Assembly: GCA_024639625.1 (NCBI GenBank)
Contig: JAHEIA010000020.1
Span: forward strand, 1 to 13,558
Direction of reading: 5' to 3'
Source of the DNA: Chromatiales bacterium
GTDB lineage: Bacteria > Pseudomonadota > Gammaproteobacteria > Chromatiales > Chromatiaceae
Length of the DNA: 13,558 bases
A program made the translations under genes and the position numbers. The notes under the pieces were generated by a model. That model worked only from the letters and a program-made list of their open reading frames with translations, was not told the DNA's origin and ran no database searches. Positions 1-8,044 of this stretch are shown piece by piece; position 1 is the stretch's first letter; every line of letters starts with the position of its first letter.

Positions 1-432
1 CGGCGGCGTCGCCGTGGAGGCCAGGGACCGCAGCTACCGGCGGCTTTTTCACTCGCCGCGACGTGCCGCGGTGGTGAGCCTCGAGGCCAGTGAAGGCGTT
101 CAGATCTGCGAAACCCGCGGAAAACGGGTCGCCACGGGATCGGCTGGCGCTGCGCTTCGGAACCAGCGCTTCCATGGGGGTCGCGGCCCGTTACGATGGC
201 GATGTCGCGATAGCCGGCTGATCGCAAGCGGCGAGGCGGGGATATGATCGCCGCGGTCTTGCTCTGGTGTCGGCGTGCGAGTGACGGTGGAAACGGTTAG
301 AAAGACCGCCTGTCACGCGAATTGGGAAGCTTGCGGGCACAGGGTTCTTGCGTTGCATCAGACCTCCGGCACACGCCGGCTTGTTTCCGCCGGAGTCACG
401 CCCGAGCCATCGTTCGGATCGGGTATCGGGAC
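1..432. other. Left-edge stretch without a convincing gene
   Basis: No reading frame here resembles a known protein. On the plus strand one frame is open from the window edge to a stop at 247, and the opposite strand is also open in the same triplet register from an ATG near 175 leftward to the edge. Either could be the tip of a gene lying outside the window, but neither has a recognisable motif or a ribosome binding site, and open frames on both strands are common in GC-rich DNA. A perfect 7-bp inverted repeat (CTCCGGC at 364-370, GCCGGAG at 389-395) lies just upstream of the rhodanese promoter; it has no T-run, so I do not call it a terminator. Confidence 0.5.
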
Positions 433-438
433 TATAAT
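410..438 (+). promoter_or_regulatory. Candidate sigma70 promoter for the rhodanese gene
   Basis: A perfect TATAAT sits at 433-438. The best-spaced -35 position (410-415, TCGTTC, 17-bp spacer) matches consensus poorly, so activator help or a weak promoter is likely. Transcription would start near 445 and give a leader of about 165 nt before the ATG at 610. The call rests mainly on the exact -10 hexamer in GC-rich surroundings. Confidence 0.4.
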
Positions 439-442
439 GAGC

Positions 443-596
443 AGCTGCCACATTCGGTGCCGAGCCGCCAAGCCCGGCAGCTTTAGCCACGCAACTGCGG
501 AAACAATGTGCATCTAGCCGGGTTCAACCAACACGGGCATGGTGTGGGTACTGCGGGCAAGTGATGCACCCGGTTCCCACCCCTGTCACGAACAGG
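443..596 (+). promoter_or_regulatory. Structured 5' leader of the rhodanese mRNA
   Basis: Three inverted repeats follow the candidate promoter: AGCTGCC (443-449) with GGCAGCT (476-482), CCGGGT (518-523) with ACCCGG (568-573), and CCTGT (582-586) with ACAGG (592-596). The last one ends one base before the Shine-Dalgarno-like AAAGG at 598-602, so it could influence ribosome access. A GTGGGT segment near 544-549 could also compete for pairing with the ACCC or CCCAC segments around 568-580. I do not recognise a known riboswitch, and a GGTTCAACC string at 521-529 does not fit into a tRNA cloverleaf. Regulation is inference. Confidence 0.3.
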
Positions 597-609
597 TAAA
601 GGTTTGATT

Positions 610-1080
610 ATGCAAAAGTTAGTAGACCTGCTTGCCGATCGTCTGCAATCGGTGAAGGAAGTCATGCCCTGGGACATGGAAGAAATGATGCAGAAGAATC
701 CCGATGTTTTGGTGCTTGATGTAAGAGAGCGCGACGAGTTCGACACCATGCACGTAGCCAACAGCCTTAACGTTCCCCGAGGGATCGTCGAATCCGCTTG
801 TGAGTGGGGTTACGAGGAGACCGAGCCGGAGCTGGTGCGTGCGCGGGAGCGCGAGGTCATCATCGTCTGCCGCTCGGGTTACCGCAGCATTCTAGCTGCC
901 TACAACTTGCAGTTACTCGGTTTTCAACACGTTTACTCTCTGCGCACGGGGCTGCGCGGCTATAACGACTACGAGCTGCCCCTCGTAGACGAGGAGGAAA
1001 AGCCGGTCCCTATCGAAATCGCCGACGTGTTTTTCGTCAATAAGGTGTTGAAGGATCAACTGGCGCCGACCGACGAGTGA
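610..1080 (+). CDS. Rhodanese-like single-domain sulfurtransferase
   Basis: This 156-residue cytoplasmic protein has one rhodanese domain (about residues 18-125). Rhodaneses carry sulfane sulfur as a persulfide on an active-site cysteine and pass it to an acceptor. The active-site loop reads CRSGYRS with Cys87 following the hydrophobic strand VIIV, and the upstream motif LDVREREF-type (here LDVRERDEF, from residue 35) with a later NVPRG is the usual rhodanese first half. A charged C-terminal tail of about 30 residues follows. I place the start at the ATG at 610 because AAAGG (598-602) is spaced 7 nt from it; an in-frame TTG at 604 would sit too close. No partner gene adjoins it, so the physiological acceptor is unknown. 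The six-residue CRSGYR loop supports sulfurtransferase rather than phosphatase activity. Confidence 0.9.
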   Translation: MQKLVDLLADRLQSVKEVMPWDMEEMMQKNPDVLVLDVRERDEFDTMHVANSLNVPRGIVESACEWGYEETEPELVRAREREVIIVCRSGYRSILAAYNLQLLGFQHVYSLRTGLRGYNDYELPLVDEEEKPVPIEIADVFFVNKVLKDQLAPTDE

Positions 1081-1312
1081 ATCCGACATCATCCAGCGGA
1101 CCGGCCAGGCTCTGATCCCAGCCAGAGGGCCAAGCCGCGGGTGTCAGCGTATAACAGAGGCGGCTCAGTACACCGAACTGTAGGCGGAATCCGTATTGCG
1201 CCGCGGCGAACGCGTTCCTTGGATCGCGGGACGCGTACTTGATCCCTTCTCGTTCCACCACAGCGAATACCCGCCACCGAATGCAAGGTGCCGGGGCTTC
1301 TGTAAACTCCGC

Positions 1313-1477
1313 TTAGCCTTCGTCGGTCCCTTCGGTTACCGGGTTGTGAATGATCTGATGCAGACGACTCCCCGGTACGACGGAGTTCAAAACGTTCGGG
1401 TCTTGATTTTCAATTTCCCGGACCAGCCGATCGTTGTTTCGTCTGCTTTCCTGAATCTGTAATTCGTAGCGTGACAT
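1313..1477 (-). CDS. Small hypothetical protein, 54 residues
   Basis: A short minus-strand ORF begins at the ATG at 1475-1477 and ends with TAA at 1313-1315. It is preceded by the sequence AAAGGGGAGAA (rc of 1481-1491), which puts a strong GGGGAG Shine-Dalgarno 5 nt from this ATG; a tandem ATG at 1478-1480 is in the same frame but only 2 nt from it. The product starts MSRYELQIQESRRNNDRLVR and continues to a C-terminal TEGTDEG. It is hydrophilic and highly charged, with a probable N-terminal helix (residues 3-25), no signal peptide, no membrane segment and no cysteine. I do not recognise a family. It stands alone, antisense to nothing, between the rhodanese and ligase genes. The exceptional ribosome binding site is the main reason to believe it is translated. 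Confidence 0.55.
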   Translation of the reverse strand: MSRYELQIQESRRNNDRLVREIENQDPNVLNSVVPGSRLHQIIHNPVTEGTDEG

Positions 1478-2048
1478 CATTTCTCCCCTTTAACAGGGAA
1501 CAGAGTCTTTGTACCCAATGCGCTTGCCGTAGCAGTGCCTCGGGAGATGCGCTTGCACGCGGAAGAGCACCAGTCTTATTCGGTACTTCAGGCCTGAGCA
1601 GGACAGAGGCTCTGGCGCGACCAATGCCTCCCGGCTGCGGCGAGCTGGGACAAGACGCGCTCCCTGGCACCCATCGCGGACCGAGCCTTTACAATCATCA
1701 CCGTAGCAACGTACTGGTTAACCCTCGGCAAGTACCTAGCCATTCCAAACCGTCGTTGCCCGGCGAACGAGAGTTGTACGTTTCCGGGATCGTCGGAGAA
1801 CCTTTTTTTGCGCACCCCGGGGGGGTCGGATCGGTTCGCCCGTTCCCGGTGCCGGAATTCTTGGAACAATGTACCCTGGCCCAATGTCGGAACGGAGAGT
1901 TCGCGGCAAAAGCCAGAAGATCGTCACGCAGTTTGTAGCGAACCGGTATGGCCAGTTTCGCCGGATGAGCCAGACCCGACCTGCTTGGTGCGTTCTGAAC
2001 AACCTAGAACGAGCGACCGAATACCACGGCGTTTGATCCGACCAGCCA
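1478..2048. other. 571-bp intergenic stretch upstream of the ligase operon
   Basis: This divergent spacer separates the small minus-strand ORF from the ligase gene. Longer frames on both strands (for example 1588-1884 minus and 1471-1938 plus) have no recognisable protein features and no ribosome binding sites. It contains the first copy of the 30-bp repeat, a T7 run (1803-1809) and a G7 run (1818-1826 area). It must also hold the promoter of the ligase-lhr-nei operon, but I could not pick out a convincing -35/-10 pair or a CTGT-N8-ACAG LexA-type box. Confidence 0.6.
1657..1686 (+). repeat. 30-bp dispersed repeat, copy 1
   Basis: This segment matches 8897-8926 at 26 of 30 positions in the same orientation. 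Shared blocks are GCGCT, CCTGGCACCC and CGGACCGAGC-like sequence. Both copies lie in non-coding DNA a few hundred bases or less upstream of plus-strand genes. Nature and function are unknown. Confidence 0.45.
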
Positions 2049-3596
2049 ATGCAACTAGCAAATCTCACATCGACCTCGGCCTCTGTCGCCGGGACCCACA
2101 GTCGGCGAAAGAAGGTGGAGTTGTTGTCCGGCTGCCTGCGCCGGATGGATCCGCGAGAAGTAACAGCCGGTGTCGGTTACTTGATGGGCGTTTTGCCCCA
2201 GGGGAAGATCGGACTGGGGTATGCCATGGTCAAAGCGGTCCGCGTGGAACCTTCGGCGCAAGCGACGCTGTGCCTTCTCGATGTGCATGCCAGATTTCAA
2301 CGAATGAGCGAGCAGAAGGGGAGAGGCTCCCAAGCGGCCCGCCTGGAGTTGCTGGCCGGATTGCTGCGGCAGGCCACGCGTGAGGAACAGGACTACCTGA
2401 CACGCCTGATGTTGGGCGAATTGCGCCAAGGCGCGCTGGAAGGTGTGATGATCGAGGCGATCGGCAAGGCCGCTGACCTGCCGATCGACAGGGTGCGCAG
2501 AGCCGTGATGCTCACCGGTAGCCCGGCAGAGGTCGCTGCCGCCGCGCTGAAGGAAGGCCGCACCGGCCTGCAGCGCTTCTCCCTGCAACTGTTCCGGCCC
2601 CTGCAACCGATGCTGGCGCGAACGGCGGAAGACGCCGGCGACGCGCTCTCACAGGTCACGCGGGCGGCCTTGGAATACAAGCTCGACGGCGCGCGGGTGC
2701 AGGTCCACAAGCTCGGCGAGGAAACCAGAGTCTTCACTCGTCATCTCAACGACGTGACCGACAGTGTCCCGGAACTGGTGGGTGCGGTTCGGCGGTTGCC
2801 CGTCACCAGCATCATCCTGGACGGGGAAGCCATCGCGCTGGATGGTGGGCGGCGCCCTTTGCCGTTTCAGGTGACCATGCGGCGATTCGGGCGGCGTCTC
2901 AATGTGCAACAGATGCGCGAGCGTATACCACTGTCGGGGTTTTATTTCGATTGCCTGCACCTCGGTGGCGCAGACCTGATCGATCAGCCGTACAGCGAGC
3001 GGATTCGCGCACTGGACGAATCGCTGCCTGGTGACTTGCTCGTTCCGCGCTGCATCCCGGAGCGCGCTGAGGGCGCGGAAAACTTCCTGCAGCAAGCGTT
3101 GGCGGCGGGACACGAGGGCGTCATGGCCAAATCCCTCGAGGCCGCCTACCAGGCAGGCAGCCGCGGCACCGGGTGGTTCAAGATAAAGCCGGCTCACACG
3201 CTGGACCTGGTGGTGTTGGCGGCGGAATGGGGGAGCGGGCGGCGTCAAGGCAAGTTGAGCAACTTGCATCTGGGTGCGCGTGACGCGGACGAAAACGGTT
3301 TCGTGATGCTGGGCAAGACGTTCAAGGGCCTGACCGACGCCATGCTCGACTGGCAGACCGAGGCGTTGCTGGCGCGGGAGATCGGGCGGGAAGCGTCGAT
3401 CGTATACGTACGGCCCGAGCTGGTGGTCGAGGTTGCGTTCAACGAACTGCAGCACAGCAACCGCTATCCGGGCGGCATGGCGCTGCGTTTCGCCCGCGTG
3501 AGGCGCTACCGGCAGGACAAATCGGCGGCGCAAGCGGACACCCTGAACATGGTGCAAGCCATCTTCGATAGCCAATTCCGGAGTGGCCACGGATGA
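2049..3596 (+). CDS. ATP-dependent DNA ligase
   Basis: This 515-residue enzyme seals nicks using ATP through a lysyl-AMP intermediate. Visible in order are an N-terminal DNA-binding domain (about 1-185), the nucleotidyltransferase domain with motif I KLDG (catalytic Lys211 in EYKLDGARVQ), motif III LDGEAIAL (258-265), motif IV EGVMAK (356-361) and motif V WFKIKP (376-381), and a C-terminal OB domain. This is the three-domain layout of the archaeal/mycobacterial LigB type, different from the NAD-dependent LigA that bacteria use for replication. An in-frame stop at 2034-2036 and no intervening start codon force the start to be at 2049 or later; family alignment favours 2049. There is no clear Shine-Dalgarno, so initiation may be weak. 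The stop overlaps the Lhr start as ATGA, indicating translational coupling. The expected role is DNA repair. Confidence 0.95.
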   Translation: MQLANLTSTSASVAGTHSRRKKVELLSGCLRRMDPREVTAGVGYLMGVLPQGKIGLGYAMVKAVRVEPSAQATLCLLDVHARFQRMSEQKGRGSQAARLELLAGLLRQATREEQDYLTRLMLGELRQGALEGVMIEAIGKAADLPIDRVRRAVMLTGSPAEVAAAALKEGRTGLQRFSLQLFRPLQPMLARTAEDAGDALSQVTRAALEYKLDGARVQVHKLGEETRVFTRHLNDVTDSVPELVGAVRRLPVTSIILDGEAIALDGGRRPLPFQVTMRRFGRRLNVQQMRERIPLSGFYFDCLHLGGADLIDQPYSERIRALDESLPGDLLVPRCIPERAEGAENFLQQALAAGHEGVMAKSLEAAYQAGSRGTGWFKIKPAHTLDLVVLAAEWGSGRRQGKLSNLHLGARDADENGFVMLGKTFKGLTDAMLDWQTEALLAREIGREASIVYVRPELVVEVAFNELQHSNRYPGGMALRFARVRRYRQDKSAAQADTLNMVQAIFDSQFRSGHG

Positions 3597-6500
3597 GCCA
3601 GGCGAAATCCTTCAGCCAGGCAACCCGCTCCTGGTTTGCCGATAACTTCAGCGCACCAACCGAGGTACAGCGCGCAGGATGGGATAGGATTCGTAGCGGC
3701 GGCGACACCTTACTGGTGGCGCCGACCGGCAGTGGTAAGACGTTGGCGGCATTTCTGGTCGCTATCGACCACTGCCTGACACTCCCCACGGATGCTCCCG
3801 CCGGAGTGCGGGTGCTCTACTTGTCGCCGCTGAAGTCGCTGGTTTATGACGTGGAGCGCAACTTGCGCGCGCCGCTGGTCGGTATCCGCCATAAGGCGGT
3901 TGCGCTGCAGCAGCCGGTGCGCGATGTGCGCGTCGCGATCCGCACCGGCGACACGCCGCAGAAGGAGCGCCAGCGGCAGGCCAAGGAACCGGGCGATATC
4001 CTGGTCACGACCCCCGAGTCCCTGTTCCTGTTGCTCGGCTCCGAGGCGCGGCAGGGCCTGCGCTCGGTGCACACGGTGATCATCGATGAGATCCACGCGC
4101 TGGCACCGACCAAACGTGGCGTTCATCTGGCGCTATCGATGGAACGGTTGGCGCGTTTGTGCGCCGTAGAACCGCAGCGCATCGGATTGTCGGCTACCGT
4201 GCGCCCGCTGGATGAAGTGGCGCGTTTCCTGAGCGGGCAGCGCCCGGTGAACATCGTCGATCTCTCGGCCAAACCGCTGCTCGACCTAACGGTGACGGTA
4301 CCGGTGCCCGACATGGAAAACGCTTCTGCCGCTGCCGAACCGCGTCGCGGCGGGTCGATCCTCGGCGAGCTGTATGCGCGGGAGGCCGGCGGGCCAGCGA
4401 CAGCGGGTGAACGTGGCATCTGGCCCGTGATCTATCCGCGGTTGCTGCAGGAGGTCAAGCAGAACCGCGCGACCATCATCTTCGTCAATAGCCGTGGCTT
4501 GTGTGAACGGCTGACCCAACGCCTGAACGAGCTGGCCGGGGAGGAGCTCGTGCAATCGCACCACGGGAGCGTTTCCCACGAGAAACGCGCCGACATCGAA
4601 GAAGGGCTCAAGCAGGGCCGCATCCGCGGCATTGTCGCCACCAGTTCCCTGGAACTGGGCATCGACATGGGCGCCGTGGACCGGGTGGTGTTGGTGGAAT
4701 CGCCCGGTTCGGTGGCGCGCGGCCTCCAGCGCGTCGGTCGTGCCGGCCATCGGGTTGGCGAAGTCAGTGTCGGGCGCATCTTCCCTAAGTTTCGCGGCGA
4801 TCTGCTGGAGAGTACGGTGGTTGCGCAACGTATGCTCTCCGGGGACATCGAGGCGGTTCGCGTGCCGCAAAATGCGCTCGATGTTCTGGCGCAACAAATT
4901 GTCGCCATGTGCTGCGAAGGGCCGCTCGGGGTCGCGGAAATCGAACAGCTGGCGAACCGTGCCTACCCTTTTCACCAGCTGTCCACGGATGCCCTGAGGG
5001 CGGTGCTCGATATGCTTAGCGGGCATTACCCGTCCCAGGATTTCGCCGATCTGCGGCCGCTGCTGGTGTGGGACCGTGCCAGCGACGAGCTCCGGCCGCG
5101 CCGTGGAGCCGCCCTGGTATCACGCATGAATGCTGGAACCATCCCGGATCGCGGCAACTACACGGTCACCCTGGGGCCCGAGGGCGGTCGACTGGGGGAG
5201 CTGGACGAGGAGATGGTGTTCGAGACGCGTCCCGGAGAGAACATTCTGCTGGGCGCCAGCACCTGGCGAGTCGAAGAGATCACGCGAGACCGGGTGATCG
5301 TGTCACCCGCCGCGGGCGAACCCGGCAAGATGCCCTTTTGGCGCGGGGAGGGGCCGGGACGGCCGGTCGAGCTCGGCCGAGCGCTAGGCGCATTCGTGCG
5401 CAAACTGGGCGCGCAGAATTACGACCTGGCGGTCGACTGGCTGCAGCGACACGCCTGCCTCAACCACCACGCCGCGGCCAACCTGGCCGGCTACATTCAC
5501 GAGCAGAAGCAGCATACCAACAGCCTGCCTACGGATCGCGACATCGTCGTCGAGCGCTTCCGTGACGAGCTCGGTGATTGGCGCGTCTGCATACTGTCGC
5601 CGTTCGGCGCACGCCTGCATGCCCCTTGGTCGATGGCGCTGCAACAGGTGTTGTCTACCCGCAGCGGTTTCGAGGTGCAGGTCATGTACACGGACGACGG
5701 CATCGTGCTGCGCTTCGCAGAAATCGACCGCTTGCCGGAGCTCGACGATTTGCTGCCGGACCCTGACGAGGTCGAGGAGCTGGTTACCGATCAGCTGGCC
5801 CACACCGCGCTGTTTGCCGGTCTGTTCCGGGAGAACGCGGTCCGCTCGCTCCTGCTGCCGCGGCGCCGGCCGGATCAGCGGACACCGCTCTGGGCCCAAC
5901 GCCTCAAGTCGCAAAACCTGCTCGCCGCGGTGCGCAAGTACGCAAACTTTCCGATCGTGCTGGAAACCTACCGTCAGGCGCTCAGCGACGTGTTCGACAT
6001 CGCGGCATTGCGCAGCTTGCTGGTCGACATCCAAAACCGGCGGGTCAAGGTGCACGAAGTGGAAACAGGGTCCGCGTCTCCCTTCGCCCGCTCTCTGGTT
6101 TTCGCCTATGTCGCGGCCTTCATCTACGAGCAGGACTCGCCCTTGGCGGAGCGCAAGGCGCAGGCGCTCACCCTTGACCGCAACCTGCTCAGCGAGTTAA
6201 TCGGCCAGGCGGAACTGCGCGAACTGATCGACCCGGCCGTCATGGCCGAGCTGGCGGCCGAGCTGCAGCACCTGGCCGAAGATCGGCGGGCGCGCGACCC
6301 GGATGAGGTCCACGACCTGCTGCGCCGTCTGGGAGATCTTAGTGCGAAGGAGATCGGGGCCCGTACGCACTGCGCCGTCGCCCAGGCGGTACGGCAGCTG
6401 GCCGCCGAACACCGCGCGGTACAGATTGGGATCGCCGGTGAAAAGCGCTGGATCGCCGCCGAAAACGCCGCGGTGTATCGCGATGCACTCGGGGTGATGC

Positions 6501-8044
6501 CTCCGCCGGGATTGCCGGACGCCTTCCTGCAGCCGACCGAAGACCCGCTCGCGTTCCTGGCGCAGCGCTATGCTCGCACCCATGGTCCCTTCCTCGTCGG
6601 GGAGGCGGCGCAGCGGTTCGGCTTGCGGCCGGCCCAGCTGGAGCCCGTGCTGCGCGGACTGGCCAGTGCGGGAATCCTAGTGCGGGGCGAAATCCGGCCC
6701 GGTGGCGTCGAACCCGACTGGTGCGACGCGGAAGTGTTGCGGCGCTTGAAACGCCGCACCCTGGGTCGCCTACGGCATGCGGTAGCGCCGGTCGACGCCG
6801 CGACCCTGGGTCTGTTCCTGCCCGAATGGAGCGGCCTTGGGGCCAAACACAAAGGCCTGCCGCGTCTGCTCGAGGCGCTGACCCAGCTGGAGGGGATCGA
6901 GCTGCCTTGGTCGGCCTTACGCAGCACCATCCTGCCGGCGCGGGTCGCCGACTTCGATCTGGACATGCTGGACGTGTTGGCCGCAACCGGTCAGGTGATC
7001 TGGGTCGGGCGCTCGCCCCTGGGCAGCCGAGACGGCCGCATCGCGGTCTACTTGCGCAACCATGTCCGCGACCTGCTGACGGCGCTCGAACCCTACGAAC
7101 CGCCAGAGCAGATCCATGCGCTCATCCTGGAACATCTGGAGATGCAAGGCGCATCCTTCCTGTTCGAGCTGGAGGCCGCCGTCAGGTCGAAACTCCCGGA
7201 GCTCACCGGCCAGGAATTTGCGGGCGCCCTCTGGGACCTGGTGTGGGCGAGTCGCGTCACCAATGATACTTTCGCGCCCCTGCGCTCGCTCGGCCGTCGT
7301 GCATCACGGGCGACCCGCGCGCGCTGGCGGAGCGGTCCGTCGCTGGCGGGCGGGCGCTGGTCCTTGGTCAGCAATCTGATCGATGAAGATCTGCCGGAAA
7401 CGGAACGGGCGTTGGCGCGCGCCAACATGCTGCTGGAACGTTATGGCATCGTCAGTCGGGAGGCCGTCCTGGCGGAAAATCTGCCTGGTGGATTCGGGCC
7501 TGTTTACAAGGTGCTGTCGTTACTGGAAGAGTCCGGGCGCGTCCGCCGCGGCTATTTCATCGAGGGTCTGTCCGGTGCCCAGTTCGCACGCCCCGGGATC
7601 GTCGACCGCCTCAGAGCCATGCGTCAGGAGGACGAAGCGGTCATAGACGTAACACCAAATCACATCCTACCAGTTCCGGTGATCGACCCGGCGAACCCCT
7701 GGGGCAGTCTACTGCCCTGGCCGGAAACCGGAGGCAACGGATCGGCGGGGAAGCTTCGTCGCGTCGCTGGGGCTTGGCTGCTGCTGCACGCCGGCAAACC
7801 AGTCGCCTATCTAAGCGCGAGCGGGCGCCACCTGACCACCTTTCCGGAGAACCTGACGGACGCGGCTGTGAAGGCGGCGGTTTTTCAAGCGTTGCATCGG
7901 ATTCCAAAGACGACCCGTCGCGGTTCGCTAGTAATCGAGAAGGTGGACGGTCGAGCGGTGAAAGACTCACCGTACCATGAATCGATGTTGCAGCACGGGT
8001 TCGTTAGCGACTACCGGGGCCTGGTAGCCGAGGCGTTCGCCTGA
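3593..8044 (+). CDS. lhr: Large helicase-related protein Lhr (full length)
   Basis: This 1483-residue superfamily 2 DNA/RNA translocase is close in length to full-length Lhr proteins of E. coli and mycobacteria. RecA-like domain 1 carries the Walker A APTGSGKT (43-50), DEIH box (165-168) and SAT motif (200-202). RecA-like domain 2 ends with motif VI QRVGRAGH (379-386). Then come the winged-helix and beta-barrel parts of the Lhr core (to about residue 870) and a C-terminal region of about 600 residues that is absent from Lhr-Core proteins. In the family, the core is an ATP-dependent 3'-5' translocase that unwinds RNA:DNA hybrids, and the E. coli C-terminal region has been reported to have uracil-DNA glycosylase activity; whether this protein shares that is not visible here. 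It overlaps the ligase by 4 bp and the glycosylase by 1 bp. All helicase motifs are intact. Confidence 0.97.
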   Translation: MSQAKSFSQATRSWFADNFSAPTEVQRAGWDRIRSGGDTLLVAPTGSGKTLAAFLVAIDHCLTLPTDAPAGVRVLYLSPLKSLVYDVERNLRAPLVGIRHKAVALQQPVRDVRVAIRTGDTPQKERQRQAKEPGDILVTTPESLFLLLGSEARQGLRSVHTVIIDEIHALAPTKRGVHLALSMERLARLCAVEPQRIGLSATVRPLDEVARFLSGQRPVNIVDLSAKPLLDLTVTVPVPDMENASAAAEPRRGGSILGELYAREAGGPATAGERGIWPVIYPRLLQEVKQNRATIIFVNSRGLCERLTQRLNELAGEELVQSHHGSVSHEKRADIEEGLKQGRIRGIVATSSLELGIDMGAVDRVVLVESPGSVARGLQRVGRAGHRVGEVSVGRIFPKFRGDLLESTVVAQRMLSGDIEAVRVPQNALDVLAQQIVAMCCEGPLGVAEIEQLANRAYPFHQLSTDALRAVLDMLSGHYPSQDFADLRPLLVWDRASDELRPRRGAALVSRMNAGTIPDRGNYTVTLGPEGGRLGELDEEMVFETRPGENILLGASTWRVEEITRDRVIVSPAAGEPGKMPFWRGEGPGRPVELGRALGAFVRKLGAQNYDLAVDWLQRHACLNHHAAANLAGYIHEQKQHTNSLPTDRDIVVERFRDELGDWRVCILSPFGARLHAPWSMALQQVLSTRSGFEVQVMYTDDGIVLRFAEIDRLPELDDLLPDPDEVEELVTDQLAHTALFAGLFRENAVRSLLLPRRRPDQRTPLWAQRLKSQNLLAAVRKYANFPIVLETYRQALSDVFDIAALRSLLVDIQNRRVKVHEVETGSASPFARSLVFAYVAAFIYEQDSPLAERKAQALTLDRNLLSELIGQAELRELIDPAVMAELAAELQHLAEDRRARDPDEVHDLLRRLGDLSAKEIGARTHCAVAQAVRQLAAEHRAVQIGIAGEKRWIAAENAAVYRDALGVMPPPGLPDAFLQPTEDPLAFLAQRYARTHGPFLVGEAAQRFGLRPAQLEPVLRGLASAGILVRGEIRPGGVEPDWCDAEVLRRLKRRTLGRLRHAVAPVDAATLGLFLPEWSGLGAKHKGLPRLLEALTQLEGIELPWSALRSTILPARVADFDLDMLDVLAATGQVIWVGRSPLGSRDGRIAVYLRNHVRDLLTALEPYEPPEQIHALILEHLEMQGASFLFELEAAVRSKLPELTGQEFAGALWDLVWASRVTNDTFAPLRSLGRRASRATRARWRSGPSLAGGRWSLVSNLIDEDLPETERALARANMLLERYGIVSREAVLAENLPGGFGPVYKVLSLLEESGRVRRGYFIEGLSGAQFARPGIVDRLRAMRQEDEAVIDVTPNHILPVPVIDPANPWGSLLPWPETGGNGSAGKLRRVAGAWLLLHAGKPVAYLSASGRHLTTFPENLTDAAVKAAVFQALHRIPKTTRRGSLVIEKVDGRAVKDSPYHESMLQHGFVSDYRGLVAEAFA

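Noticed and set aside
2..247. Frame open from the left edge, possible C-terminal end of a gene
   Set aside because: No motif, arginine-rich composition of the kind seen in non-coding GC-rich frames, and the opposite strand is equally open in the same register.
511..580. GGTTCAACC string resembling a tRNA T-arm
   Set aside because: The flanking bases do not form a T stem, and no acceptor, D or anticodon stem can be built around it.
582..596. CTGT-ACAG half-sites before the rhodanese, possible LexA box
   Set aside because: The spacing is 5 bp rather than the 8 bp of gammaproteobacterial LexA boxes; a hairpin explains it better.
1103..1131. Imperfect hairpin after the rhodanese as a terminator
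   Set aside because: A stem of CTCTG/CAGAG with GGCC/GGCC beyond a 3-nt bulge is possible, but no T-run follows on either strand.
1588..1884. 98-codon minus-strand frame upstream of the ligase
   Set aside because: No ribosome binding site, no recognisable motif. Its similarity to a frame at 8785-8985 comes only from the shared 30-bp repeat.
2649..3590. 313-codon minus-strand frame opposite the ligase
   Set aside because: Shadow of the ligase gene in GC-rich DNA; no domain features, while the plus frame carries all ligase motifs. The same holds for long minus frames inside lhr (4286-5026, 5384-6055, 6339-6986).
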